A DNA stretch of 64,000 bases, from positions 124,001 through 188,000 of the forward strand of contig MU839132.1 in NCBI GenBank assembly GCA_030685235.1, written 5' to 3'. Positions 49,501 to 59,857 of the stretch are shown here, one piece after another. Made by a program: the position numbers and the translations under genes. Below the pieces are notes generated by a model. The model was not told where the DNA came from. It was given only the letters and a program-made list of their open reading frames with translations, and did not search any database. This stretch comes from Copromyces sp. CBS 386.78 (lineage: Eukaryota; Ascomycota; Sordariomycetes; Sordariales; Sordariaceae). The stretch's first letter is position 1, and every line of letters starts with the position of its first letter.

Positions 49501-51070
49501 CGCGCCTGTGCCGCTGGCTATAGGTCCTGGTCCTGGCCCCGGATCATCGCACCGTCTGCCCTTCTCGGGCCATCCAGGAACACCAACATTCCATCAGTCT
49601 GTCGCTCCCGCGCCTGGACCCGGTGGACACGTCGCGTTTGGAGGTCAACACTACGTGCAACATTTCACACCACGGCAGCAGCAGCAGCAGCCGCCGCCGC
49701 CTCAGGGTCACGGCATCGCTCCTCACATCGTCCAGATTCACGGTCATCCGCAGTCGCACCTGCCGCCGCCGATTCACCAATATCAACCGCAGCTGCAACC
49801 GCATCCCCCCCATCAGGGTCTCCATCAGCAGCCACTAGGACCCCAGCACCAGCACCAGCCAATGCCCGGCATGCCCATGCACGTGCAGCCCCATCATCCT
49901 GGGATGCCCCCGATGCAGCCAAGCCCCCATCATTACCCACACCAGCAGCCTCCTCCTTACTCGCACCAACAACCTCCTCCGTACCACGGGCCCGGGCCAC
50001 AACACGTTCCAATTCCTCAGCCTCCACACCAACCGCCGCCGCCGCCGCAACAACAACATCATCATCAGCCCTACCAGCAAATTCAATACATCCACCACGG
50101 CCACCCGACCACGCAAAGCCAGCTCGCTCCGGCGCCGCCTCCCGGGCCCCAGTACGACCCTCATCACCCACAACACAGGCCGGTGCACCCGCATCCGCCG
50201 CCACCACAACAACAGCCCTTTGGAGTCGGCCCACCGCATCACCCTGGTGTACCCATTAGCGTGCCGGTAGCGCATCATCCCCATTCCCACCCGCAGCCGT
50301 CGCCGATAGCGCCCAACTTCCCCACGCCTAACAGGCATCACCAGCCACCTTCGATGGGAACTCCCATCCAGCAGCACCCGCCAGCCATGCCACAACAGCT
50401 CGCCCCAGGTCCCTCCGCTGGTAATGCGTACAATGCCCCGCGTGCCCCCGAGACCTACACCCTTGCCGAGAACATCGACAGTGAGATCCCGGAGGAGGTG
50501 AAGAAGCAGTTCCAGACGGACGACCAAGGACGTGTCCTTTTTTTCACCGCACCGCCTCTCAACAGGGCTTCTATTCGCAACGGTGGCGTAGCGGAGCAGT
50601 ACGCTGGGTTGGGTCATAGTGTTCACTGGGAGAGCATCAAGGCGCTCAAGGAGGAGCGCGGGCGCAAGAGGAAGGAACGGGATGAGGCGTTGCAGGAAGA
50701 GGAAAACAAGCGCAAAGCTGCCAAAACTGCCGAGGACAAGGCTAACGGCGAGGAAGATGAGCAAAAGAAGGCGTTGAATCTGCTTGAGCAGGGCATTCTT
50801 CAGTGGTGTGAGCAGATGCAGAAGGGGACGAAGCATCTTGAGAAATTGCTAGGAGGCAAGGAAGAATGGGAAGAGATGATGAGGCAAAGTAAGGAGGAAA
50901 ACAAGGGGCTAACGGAGGCGGAAATCAGGAAGAAGAACTTGAGGTGGTGGTTTGAGGACCAGATCAAGAAGGGCCTGGTTACGGAGGAGGAAAGGAAACA
51001 GTTGGAGGAGGCTTTTGTCGCTGAAGAAAAGGGCTTGACGAGCGTCAAGGCGACGGGGATGAAGGCTTAG
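46550..51070 (+). CDS. rsc1: RSC-type remodeller subunit: two bromodomains, BAH domain (Rsc1/2-like)
   Basis: Five exons, 46550-47004, 47087-47189, 47261-48113, 48191-48750 and 49466-51070, close to 1191 aa. The start MPTLRERPSRG follows the upstream context GCCGCG. Bromodomain 1 is at about residues 130-232 (FEVIKTPMAFSTIR, ICHNAQVYNRP), then an acidic/Glu-rich linker, then bromodomain 2 at about 339-430 (YYAVVRNPLALDTI, FENAKLFHKQGSEEYEDA). The BAH domain is at about 470-600 (GDWVHIRNPNDLSKPIVAQI, WFYRPEQTVHR). A Pro/Gln/His-rich region of about 300 residues and a conserved coiled C-terminus (TDDQGRVLFFTAPPLNR) follow. Bromodomains bind acetyl-lysine and the BAH domain nucleosomal histone; the yeast homologues are RSC subunits. 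The last intron is 715 nt, much longer than the others (82, 71 and 77 nt). Confidence 0.88.
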
Positions 51071-52953
51071 GAGCCTTCAGACTCCAAGTCGAATTGAGGT
51101 TGAGGTGACCGTCACATGGGTTTTCTTCGGTTCAGAAAATGTAGTGTTTTGTTGGGAAGAAAAAAAGAAGTACGGTACTCGGAATTCTGGCAGAGGGAAT
51201 TGACTGGCTAGAGCTGCTGAATATGCTTAGGAACATATCGCTAATTTCCAAACAAGCTGGTCAATTGCTCGTCGGCTTTCTAGTTTTCAAGGTTAAATGA
51301 TCACATGGTGTTACAACTTGAAGACGCGAAGTCTCGCCGGGAGATCGGCTTCTGAATATTTTTCACTATGGAGTATCACCAAGCCTTTACCACCAAACAT
51401 GGTCAAATCTTGGATTCAACTCAACTCGAACAGGCCGATAACGATAACACACAACCAGTCCCCTCACAACTCACAAAGCATAGCCATCAAGGTTCCTAAG
51501 TAACGGAGCCGATAACGGACAAGCCCCGACAGATTGCTTACATGCGGCGTACGGTATTTACGTATCCGGTATCAACGATCTAGTATGCTGCTCCACCGTC
51601 GGTGCGATCCTGTACTTTCACAGGGGAAGACAGGCGTTAGGTAAGAAGTGAAGGTTGATAAGCATATCCACATTCACGGGACCCGAAACCTTGATAACGA
51701 ATGTTCGGACTTCTGATCCGGTGTCAATGTGTGAGTGTGTTTCTTTGAGGCTCTGCGACCTGCAGCGAGGGCTTGGAGATCGGAGAAAGGTACAAGGTAG
51801 GTACGGTACCTGGGATTTCCCGCAGAACCTCCAATCATTGGCCACACACTCCCGTCGACTACGGCCCGACTCTGAAGCAAACGCCCAAAAGCTCACAATC
51901 TCGCCAGCTGTTGCCGGACAGTTCAAACGGCTGGGCCTCTTGCCGTTTGGGACATCCACTCACTGCACTGCCCTACCACCTTGTAGTGTATCATTCACCC
52001 GATAATTTGCCCCCTCCCCGGGATATTTGGAGAACGAGTCCTCCTCCAACAAGTCAGTCAGTCTTCCCGCCCTGAAGCCAACTTCCAATTCTCGTGGAAT
52101 TATCCTGACAACTAACCAAAAACCTCAGATAACCCGCAAGTTCTCTTTTTTCGGCAAGCAGGTCAAGCACTGCAAGCATCCTTTCACGCCACGCCGCGGC
52201 TTGGACATAGGGCTGGTTTGCTGCATTACTCTACGTACTGTCAATCGAGCCTGCGCCCGTCTCTGCACTGCAACCGCTCTCGCCTTCCTGCCGTCGTCCT
52301 TTCTCGACTTCATCTCACCTTTCGCGTCAGGTCTTTGGAAGTCCTGGAACCTTAAACACAATTCAAAACCTCGCCAAATCACCACCGGCTGCTCTCTTTT
52401 TTTGCGCAAGCTGGCACACCCAACTTGAACAGCCGCAGCCACCACTTCGACATCCCCGCGCCTTGCGCAATCCTATCCGATCTTTTCCCCCTTTCCTTCT
52501 TTTTTTTTTTTTTTTTGTCTTTTATGCGCTGCATTGCTGGTGTTCAGTAAGGTAAACACCATCGTCGCAAGCACTCTCTTCTTCTCATTGCATGGGCGGC
52601 GCTTTTACAATGCTTTTTGTTATTCAGCATCGTTCCCCTGCCCTCCATCACCTTTTGCTGCTCTAGAATAAGAGCCCCACCGACCAACCTGATTCACTGC
52701 TTGTCCATCAATCCGCCGGACAACCCGCCGGCAAGAAGCCAGGTCTTTTGGCCCCCTACGTTCGACTTCATCATTTGGAAGCCCCATTGGGTGTGCTCAC
52801 GTCGCCAGTCCACCAAGACCTATCCTTACCATCTCTTTCAACATCCCAACAATTCCGGTCTCACCACGCCACATCAGCCAAGTCTCTCCCGACTCACCCT
52901 TCCAATCCCCACGCCAACAGGGCCTCACCCAAGCCTGGTGCTATCATATCATC
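51071..52953. other. rsc1 3' flank and promoter/leader of the NYN gene
   Basis: This 1.9-kb spacer between two plus-strand genes has C/T-rich stretches near 52440-52950 and a run of about 17 T at 52500-52516, probably in the promoter or leader of the next gene. The motif AGGTAGGTACGGTACC lies at about 51795. No gene was recognised. Confidence 0.5.
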
Positions 52954-55125
52954 ATGGCGACTTCGTTCTTTGGCCGCAACGAGCCTGAGGGCCGTCGGCT
53001 CGGTTCCGACCTTTCTCTGATCGGAAAATGGGGAGAATCATATCCACATCGCATCTCTTCCCTCGCAGTTCCCGTCGCTCGACTTTCGCCAGCCGATCAA
53101 GAAACTCTCTTCTCCAAGACAAAATGCGACTTCCGCATTTGCGAACAGCCCGACATGACTGTCAAACTCGAGACTATTACCCACTCAAAGGTCTTGGAGC
53201 CCCCTAACTGGGACGATTTCCGGAAGGCCGCCGATCCTGAAGTAGTGGCCATGATGTCCCACCCCAAGTACGCCGAGCTCGTACGCATGCATGACCAGAT
53301 GAGCAAGCTTGTGGAAGACTCTGAACCCGAAGCCGCCCGCATCTACTGGGCTGTCCACAACAAAGCTAAGATTGCGGGCTGCGACCTCAAGACCGCCGAC
53401 GCACACGCCCAACAGGCCGCTAACGACCACATCGACAGGGCCGGCCATGACATCAAGCGGAAGTGGAAGGAGCAAAGACGGGCTGGTCAGCGTGGAGGCG
53501 CTCTATTCCTCAAGGCCACCAAGCGGTCTGAGAAAACTGCGAGATACCCCAAAACTGTCGATGAGATCGAAGCTGCCATGGTTCAGGCAGTCAAGGAATC
53601 CAAACACAATTCTGCGAGCCCGGACTCACGCAAGAAGGATCTCAAAATCGATCCACAAGCGACAGCAACCGTCAAGGACCAAAGACTCCCCACTCCTACA
53701 ACGAGCCCTACACACGGCAGTGACACTTCCGCCCGCTCCGCCCGCTCTTTTTTATCAGGGAGCCCGCGATCCTCCCACTCGACCCCTTCACCCACGCTTC
53801 TCCCGAAACCAGCCATAACCATCTTGAAGAGACCGCAGCCGGGTTCTGAAACCAAGGCCAGGAATACCTGCGGGAACACTGCATCGCCCATCCCGTTGGC
53901 TTCGGTCAATACACCCAAGTCCGCACCTCTGCCAGCCATGGGCAACGCTGCTGGATTTGCTTACATGACTCCCAGCGGGCCTTTCATTGGAACGCCGCCG
54001 ATGTATAGTTCTGGTAACTGGGTTCCGCTTGCCAGTCCTCGTTCATTCATATACGCTGGAAATGTCTATTACGGACCTGTTGGCGATGGCCACGTGAGGG
54101 CCACCTACACCTACCCGTGGACGTCACCTGTCACTCCCATCGGTGCGAACCTCGAGGAAAATCGCACGGATAGCATGACTGCGGTCAAGCAACCCGAGGG
54201 GTCAGCTCAGGCAGCGATTGATACCATATTCCAACGCCCAGAGAACCAGTATCAGGTGGCCGAGTCTCAGCCGTACAGTAGCATCACTTGTTACGAGGTG
54301 AAACATCCTCTTCCCGGCACTGTTGACATTCACCCGGCTTACTGGACAACTAAAGAAGACAAGGCTCGTCTTCTTTTCGACAAGCTCTCTGGTTTGAGGG
54401 CCAAAGATAAGAAGGTTCAGAAGGAGCATGTGTCTGGAACAAACGCAGCTCTATCGAATACCGTTCATATCTTCGTCGATCTTTCCAACATCGTCATCGG
54501 TTTCTACGACACCATGAAGAAGAGCCGTGGCTTTTCGCCACAAAAGCGGCTTAAGGTGCCATTCTCGTTCAAGAACTTCGATACCATCCTCACTCGTGGC
54601 CGAAAGGTTGAGAAGAGGGTCGTTGCAGGTTCTGTGAGCAATCACAGCCACAGGCGTCCAGACTACATGACTGAAGCTGCGGAGCTCAAGTACGAGATGT
54701 GCATTCTCTCACGCGTTGAGAAGCCGTTTGGATCGGATCTCCGCAAGAAATCCAAGAAATTTGGTCGCCGTTCTGGAGGTTCAGGCGATGGTCCCGAGTC
54801 GCGCAGCGAACAGTGTGTTGATGAGTTGCTCCACCTGAAGATCCTGCAGAGCGCTTTGGATGTTCCGAATCCCGGCACCATGGTCCTTGCTACAGGAGAT
54901 GCTGCGTGCGCCGAGTATTCGGACGGTTTCAAAAAGAACACTGAGCGGGCACTGGCTCGCGGCTGGAAGATCGAGCTTTACGGCTGGAAAGACAACATTG
55001 CGAGAGATTGGCGGGACCCGGAGTTCACCTCCAGATGGGGTTCTCGATTTAGGATCATCGAGCTTGACGACTTCTGTGAAGAGCTTTTAGACCTCACCGT
55101 CGAGTCGGTGGGCAAGTCGCAGTAG
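52954..55125 (+). CDS. NYN (PIN-like) domain protein, putative ribonuclease
   Basis: A single exon of 723 aa; the start ATG is in a CATCATGGCG context. The N-terminal third is conserved-looking but unassigned (DPEVVAMMSHPKYAELVRMHDQ, charged and helical to about residue 190). A Ser/Pro/Thr-rich linker follows to about 500. The C-terminal NYN fold starts at HIFVDLSNIVIGFYDT (about 504), with the first acidic residue in VDLSN; further acidic positions occur in EQCVDELLHLKI and in the LATGDAACAEYSDGF motif, as in PIN/NYN nucleases. NYN domains cut or bind RNA, so an RNA-processing or RNA-decay role is inferred. The substrate is unknown. Three tandem hairpins follow the stop codon. Confidence 0.85.
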   Translation: MATSFFGRNEPEGRRLGSDLSLIGKWGESYPHRISSLAVPVARLSPADQETLFSKTKCDFRICEQPDMTVKLETITHSKVLEPPNWDDFRKAADPEVVAMMSHPKYAELVRMHDQMSKLVEDSEPEAARIYWAVHNKAKIAGCDLKTADAHAQQAANDHIDRAGHDIKRKWKEQRRAGQRGGALFLKATKRSEKTARYPKTVDEIEAAMVQAVKESKHNSASPDSRKKDLKIDPQATATVKDQRLPTPTTSPTHGSDTSARSARSFLSGSPRSSHSTPSPTLLPKPAITILKRPQPGSETKARNTCGNTASPIPLASVNTPKSAPLPAMGNAAGFAYMTPSGPFIGTPPMYSSGNWVPLASPRSFIYAGNVYYGPVGDGHVRATYTYPWTSPVTPIGANLEENRTDSMTAVKQPEGSAQAAIDTIFQRPENQYQVAESQPYSSITCYEVKHPLPGTVDIHPAYWTTKEDKARLLFDKLSGLRAKDKKVQKEHVSGTNAALSNTVHIFVDLSNIVIGFYDTMKKSRGFSPQKRLKVPFSFKNFDTILTRGRKVEKRVVAGSVSNHSHRRPDYMTEAAELKYEMCILSRVEKPFGSDLRKKSKKFGRRSGGSGDGPESRSEQCVDELLHLKILQSALDVPNPGTMVLATGDAACAEYSDGFKKNTERALARGWKIELYGWKDNIARDWRDPEFTSRWGSRFRIIELDDFCEELLDLTVESVGKSQ

Positions 55126-55162
55126 GAAACTCCGTGGAGTTCTGACTGGGCACCTTCGAATT

Positions 55163-55221
55163 CTTGTCAACAATGACAAGCAAGCGTTGAACGCTTGTTG
55201 ATACCGGCTTTTTCAAGCCGG
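55163..55221 (+). promoter_or_regulatory. Three tandem perfect 7-bp hairpins in the 3' UTR of the NYN gene
   Basis: Starting 37 nt after the stop: CTTGTCA/TGACAAG (55163-55180, 4-nt loop), CAAGCGT/ACGCTTG (55181-55197, loop TGA) and CCGGCTT/AAGCCGG (55204-55221, loop TTTC). The first two abut and the third is 6 nt on. Such a cluster in a putative ribonuclease transcript suggests an RNA-level control element; a role in transcript 3'-end formation is an alternative. Confidence 0.6.
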
Positions 55222-58042
55222 ATCTGCATACTTGCATTTCACTTGTAATTGCATCTGCTACAAGGTCTCGTCACCGCTCGAGTTGTTGAGCTATTCGGCT
55301 CACTTACTCCTCGGCTCCATCTCCATCTTTCCTTTTTTCTTGCGGCATCGTCTGTCCACTTCTCGTTTTGGCGCATTTACCGGCGGTCATTGCGGCGCTA
55401 CCTCTTCGGCTTTTTTTTCTTTTTCAGCGGCATTTTTACATTCATCGCCATGTCATTACCATGGCAATGGTATAAAAGCGGACACGGCGATTCCGGGCAT
55501 TCTTTCTTCTCATATCGTTCTCTTTGAACCCTTCGACCAACTTATACGAACAAGCACTAAGGACACAGCCGAAAGGGGTTTCGAAGATCGCATTCTACAT
55601 CGCTGCTGCCTTTGAGCAGCTACATCGCAATCGAAACCTTCTCTGAAACGGGAAGCGTAAAATCGTATTTGACTTGACTGGGCCAACACACTGGCATGGG
55701 TATGCACGACACCCTCTTTGATCGACACTCCTTGTGGACGTTCATTGAGTACACCTGGGACTTGGAGAGATGAGCTCGCTTGCTGTGCTTCTTAGCCAGC
55801 ACGTCACGAACCATCTTCTTCATTTTCCTAGTCGGCTAAATTTACATTCGTTACCGACAGGGAACAGTCCATGATGTTTATCATCCGTGGACAATGAACC
55901 TTCCAGGCTCTTCTCTCTCCAGCTACTTGAATTATCTTCTGGTCGTCTCTTGTATGCTTCGCAAACAGAACTTGCGCGCATGCGACTGATGGTATCAGGA
56001 CAACATGGATGCTCAGGCTGCAGCGCTAGCTCTGAACATCCTTTTACTTTATTTTGGAACAGCAGCGACGATAATGATTCAACATTCATGACACAAACTT
56101 AGGAATGACGCGGGCTGTCTATTCTTGGGGTGGTTTGAGCCACTTGATGGACTGAATCTGGTAAGAGGGGTTGATGAAGGGGACATGGAGGAACATGAAC
56201 CTACACATAGGGCACTGATGCCTCACGGCTCTATGCTGGGATCTGGTGGGAGCTGTTCCTTAATCTCGTCACGATTTTCCTTTTCTCATTCTGGGCCGCA
56301 TCACATCATGGATACAAGGAGTTGGGAAGCTTTTAGCATTGGTTGGGGTTGGGTGTTTTTACACTGGATGGGAACAACAAAGGGGCGTTTCTCATCCTAC
56401 TTCGGCATATTGGTACTCGTTGCATACCCATTTTCACATCTTCACATCTCACATACATTATGATACGCCGTTCGCGCATTCGGTCTTGTTTTTGTCTGTA
56501 TTGTATACGGATACAGACCATTGCACGCGGTTCCAACTTCTGTGCAACTTACATACACATAAACCATTAGAATCACTGGCCGGAGAGCTCTCTGTTATCA
56601 CTGTCGACTTTATTCTTCCTTTATTTGGCGGAGGGTGGATATGCGAGAAAGACATGGAGTTTCGTCACTGGCTATGATGGTATGGTGTTTGGGGTTTGGT
56701 GTTGGCAGATATGGCAAGGCATCATCATTTTATTTTATTTTTTTCTCTCTTCATCAGCAGGACATGCAGGCAGGGAAAGTGGTGTGTCACGGGAAGGGAG
56801 TTGGGGAACAGCGAAATGTGAATGAAGGGAGGGGAATTGAATGGGAACCTGCTTGATGAAAGATACCCTCAATTATCAGATATGCAAAGGTTATCATGCA
56901 GGTAAAACACATTTTATGGGTAGTGCGTATACAGACTTGAAGAAGCGTTCTCGCCATTTGTGTCGTTGTGATTGAGGTTGGTTAGGTTTGTGATGGTGTG
57001 ACAGAGAGAAGGATGTTCTAAGCTACGTAGTCGATGAAGTGAAAAAGTCGTACACATTGACTACCCGTTGGGGAGGCTGACAGATTTCCTGTCTGTTCCC
57101 CAACCAGACCACCTCCCCAACGGGTAGGTATGATGACTTTTCGGGGCAAGTGGCCGAAATCCATGGGACGGGGGCAGAAGATGGCGTTAACGGTGGAGTG
57201 ACGATTCGGCCGCATCATGAGTTTGTGGATGAGGCTAGTGAGAAGAACATTGTGGCCTTTTTGGGGTTTGGGATACGCTTGATTTTGTGGAGTGTCCGAG
57301 ATGTACATATCGCTGGAGTTACAGTTGTGAGATTGGAAATTGAAAGGCATAAATTTGACTGCTGATGAATGGAAAGATCAAATGATTAGACTTGAGGGTT
57401 GGGGTTTAACGGGCATTTTCCAAGCATCGTGGAGACCCGTGCCAAGAATCCGGGGAAACGGGCGGCGCCGGTGGCCCCACTATTCGATGCTACGAACAGC
57501 ATTAGGTTCTACTGTCTATCTCGGCGTGGCACATAAAATGTTCACAAAGAAACAATTTCCGATTTTTTTGGGGGGGTTTTCAGACGTGATCACATGCAGA
57601 GATTCCAGAGGAGATTACTCGCTTTGGTTGCCGTTGCTTATCGGACTTGAGGCCGAGCTCACAGAATTCGTCACGGTTACCTCGGCATCTCCGTCTCTGG
57701 AGTTACATTCAGAGTAGGACCCCGGCCTAACACCGATCCAAGAAACGTGCTTACGAACGACATTCGGTTTCACCAGCTCGACTTTCGAACACAAGGATTG
57801 CGCGATTTGTGCTTGGTCTTGAAATCAGTACTCCAGTCCGAGACAGCAAGGTATTCTGACCATCTGACGACCAATCGGTTTATCACTTGCGTTAGTTACC
57901 TTTACAGGAGAGGAGCCCCGAGCGCTGAAGCTGAAGCCGAAGCGCTGCAGGTTGCCTGCACAACCCGCAGGTCATTGGCTCACGATAAGCCACCTACACG
58001 TAGACACTCAGCCCTACGACGGCGATACATACCACCCCAGCC
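55222..58042. other. Long gene-free spacer
   Basis: 2.8 kb of normal composition without a recognisable gene. Open frames stay below 130 codons and have no family signature. It contains a 16-bp inverted repeat at 57061-57127, a TATAAAAG near 55470, and the leader of the mitochondrial carrier gene at its right end. A non-coding RNA or a fast-evolving small gene cannot be ruled out. Confidence 0.45.
57061..57127. repeat. 16-bp perfect inverted repeat with nested hairpin
   Basis: CTACCCGTTGGGGAGG (57061-57076) pairs with CCTCCCCAACGGGTAG (57112-57127). Inside the 35-nt spacer, GACAG and CTGTC can form a second stem. It could be a small inverted-repeat transposon relic or a structured transcript. 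Confidence 0.75.
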
Positions 58043-59164
58043 ATGTCCGCCGACTTCTGGGCCGGATACATCTCCGGCGCCATCGGCATCGTCATCGGCA
58101 ACCCGCTTGACATTCTCAAAGTCCGACTCCAAGCCGGTGGTTCTTCCTCCGCCACGTCCTCCCCAATCTCATCCTCACCCTCTCCACCATCACCCACCCC
58201 AGGTTCAACACCATCAACAGGCACAGCATCAGCAGCAACCAACTGGATTCGCCCCTTCCTCCGCGGCACCGCCGCCCCCGTCCTTGGCTACGGCGCCCTC
58301 AACGCCCTCCTCTTCGTCTCCTACAACCGGACCGAATCCGCCCTCAACCAATTCGTTTTCGGTATAGACCCTTCTCTGCCTTCACAAACAGGAGTCAACC
58401 TCTGGAGTACGTGGATTGCTGGAGCTGTAGGAGGGCTGGCTACCTGGGTCGTCAGCACGCCGACCGAGTTGGTCAAGTGCCGAGTTCAGCTTCAGGGCCA
58501 GGGAGTGGTGGATGGGGAAAATAGGATAGGCAGAGAGAAAGGGTCATGGCAAGTAACCAAACACGTGCTCCGCACCCAAGGGATCAAAGGTCTTTATTTT
58601 GGCGGGGTGGTGACGGCGTTGAGGGATAGTATCGGGTATGGGTTTTACTTTTGGAGTTATGAGTTGAGCTCGAGGTGGATGGTTGCTGCTTCTTCCTCTT
58701 CTTCTTCTTCTTCTTCTCAGGCTGGTGGTATCTTCACCTCTGAAGCAGCCCGTGTCCTTCTCTGCGGTGGTCTAGCGGGCATCGTCACCTGGGCGAGCAT
58801 TTTCCCCCTGGACGTAATCAAGACGAGGGTTCAGACCCAAGGGATTCTTGGGGTTGGAGCTTCTTCTACCTCAACTGAGCAAACGACACTCTTGGACCAG
58901 ACGACGACGGCCCAACGGAAACAGAGGCCGTTAGGAGCTTGGGAGGTAGCCAAATCGACCTACAGAGAAGGCGGGGTGAAGCCGTTCTTTAAGGGACTCG
59001 CGGTCTGTAGTGTCAGGGCGTTTATCGTCAATGCTGTGCAGTGGGCGATTTATGAGTGGATCATGACGGAACTTGGGCAAGGCAGGAGGGCGAAAGCATC
59101 GGCCGCTGGTGTCGAGGCGGGATCTTCATTTAGAGGCGGCGAGCTTGTGGGGATGGGTGCTTGA
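58043..59164 (+). CDS. Mitochondrial carrier family (SLC25) transporter
   Basis: A single exon of 373 aa beginning MSADFWAGYISGAIGIVIG, as in carriers whose first helix starts at the N-terminus. The three carrier signatures are PLDILKVR (about residue 21), PTELVKCR (about 139) and PLDVIKTR (about 255), one per repeat, so six membrane helices are expected. Extra Ser/Pro/Thr-rich insertions lie in the first matrix loop (about 32-65), a poly-Ser run near 220, and the third loop. It should sit in the inner mitochondrial membrane. The substrate cannot be read from sequence; features loosely recall the ornithine/carnitine-like SLC25A45/47/48 branch. Confidence 0.9.
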   Translation: MSADFWAGYISGAIGIVIGNPLDILKVRLQAGGSSSATSSPISSSPSPPSPTPGSTPSTGTASAATNWIRPFLRGTAAPVLGYGALNALLFVSYNRTESALNQFVFGIDPSLPSQTGVNLWSTWIAGAVGGLATWVVSTPTELVKCRVQLQGQGVVDGENRIGREKGSWQVTKHVLRTQGIKGLYFGGVVTALRDSIGYGFYFWSYELSSRWMVAASSSSSSSSSQAGGIFTSEAARVLLCGGLAGIVTWASIFPLDVIKTRVQTQGILGVGASSTSTEQTTLLDQTTTAQRKQRPLGAWEVAKSTYREGGVKPFFKGLAVCSVRAFIVNAVQWAIYEWIMTELGQGRRAKASAAGVEAGSSFRGGELVGMGA

Positions 59165-59857
59165 GATTGCAATGAACTGCGACTTCAGGCCGTCACCGAC
59201 CGACGCACACACCGCGTTCATTTACTTCGATGACAGTATAGGGACAACCCGTCAGCAGTTGCCTCAACATCGCGGGCCAGCACCACCAGGAACGGCCCTG
59301 GCACCACTGACTGCTAGTTGCCGTCATGCTTCAGATGGAAATGTAAATTTCGCGTCAGCAAAGCAGTGACTCTCCCTACCTACTCAGCTAGTAAAGTCAA
59401 ATAATAGATGTAAAGCAAAGCTTCTGTGGGATCCAAAGATTGTATGGAAAAGTGCTTGATTCTGAGGAGGACGAGATCGGCAAAAAGCTTGGGAAGGGGA
59501 GAGCCTACAACAAGTCGACCCCGACAGTAGAGAGCCCACACACCGTCCCTATCTTGCAAAGATTATGTGCTTAGTTGTACTCGTTTCTCTTCATTGCGGT
59601 TCTGTATTGTATACTTTCCACTGCGCCCGGAACAAAGAGGACTACTCAGTTCTACCCGAGTTCACGCAGGCATAGTTCCGATAGCCCCTACCTTCCATCT
59701 AACAGTAGTAAACCAGCAAACAGGCCACCCGTTTGAACATACACGCACAACTCCGTCAACTCCCTGCAAATTCAACGCAATGATCCTAGAGCTACAGTTT
59801 GGGTATCAGATCCTACCAACGTTACTGAAGCGTCATCGAAGCGCGAACACGACGATT
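59165..59857. other. Convergent 3' region (carrier / Skt5-like)
   Basis: A short spacer holding two 3' UTRs. No gene or repeat was seen. Confidence 0.5.

Noticed and set aside
49508..51070. Separate gene for the Pro/Gln/His-rich protein downstream of the BAH exon
   Set aside because: There is a GTAAGC donor after the BAH exon and a CTGAC branch plus AAG acceptor before 49466 in matching phase, and this C-terminal block belongs to Rsc1-type proteins as I recall them. The long intron leaves some doubt.
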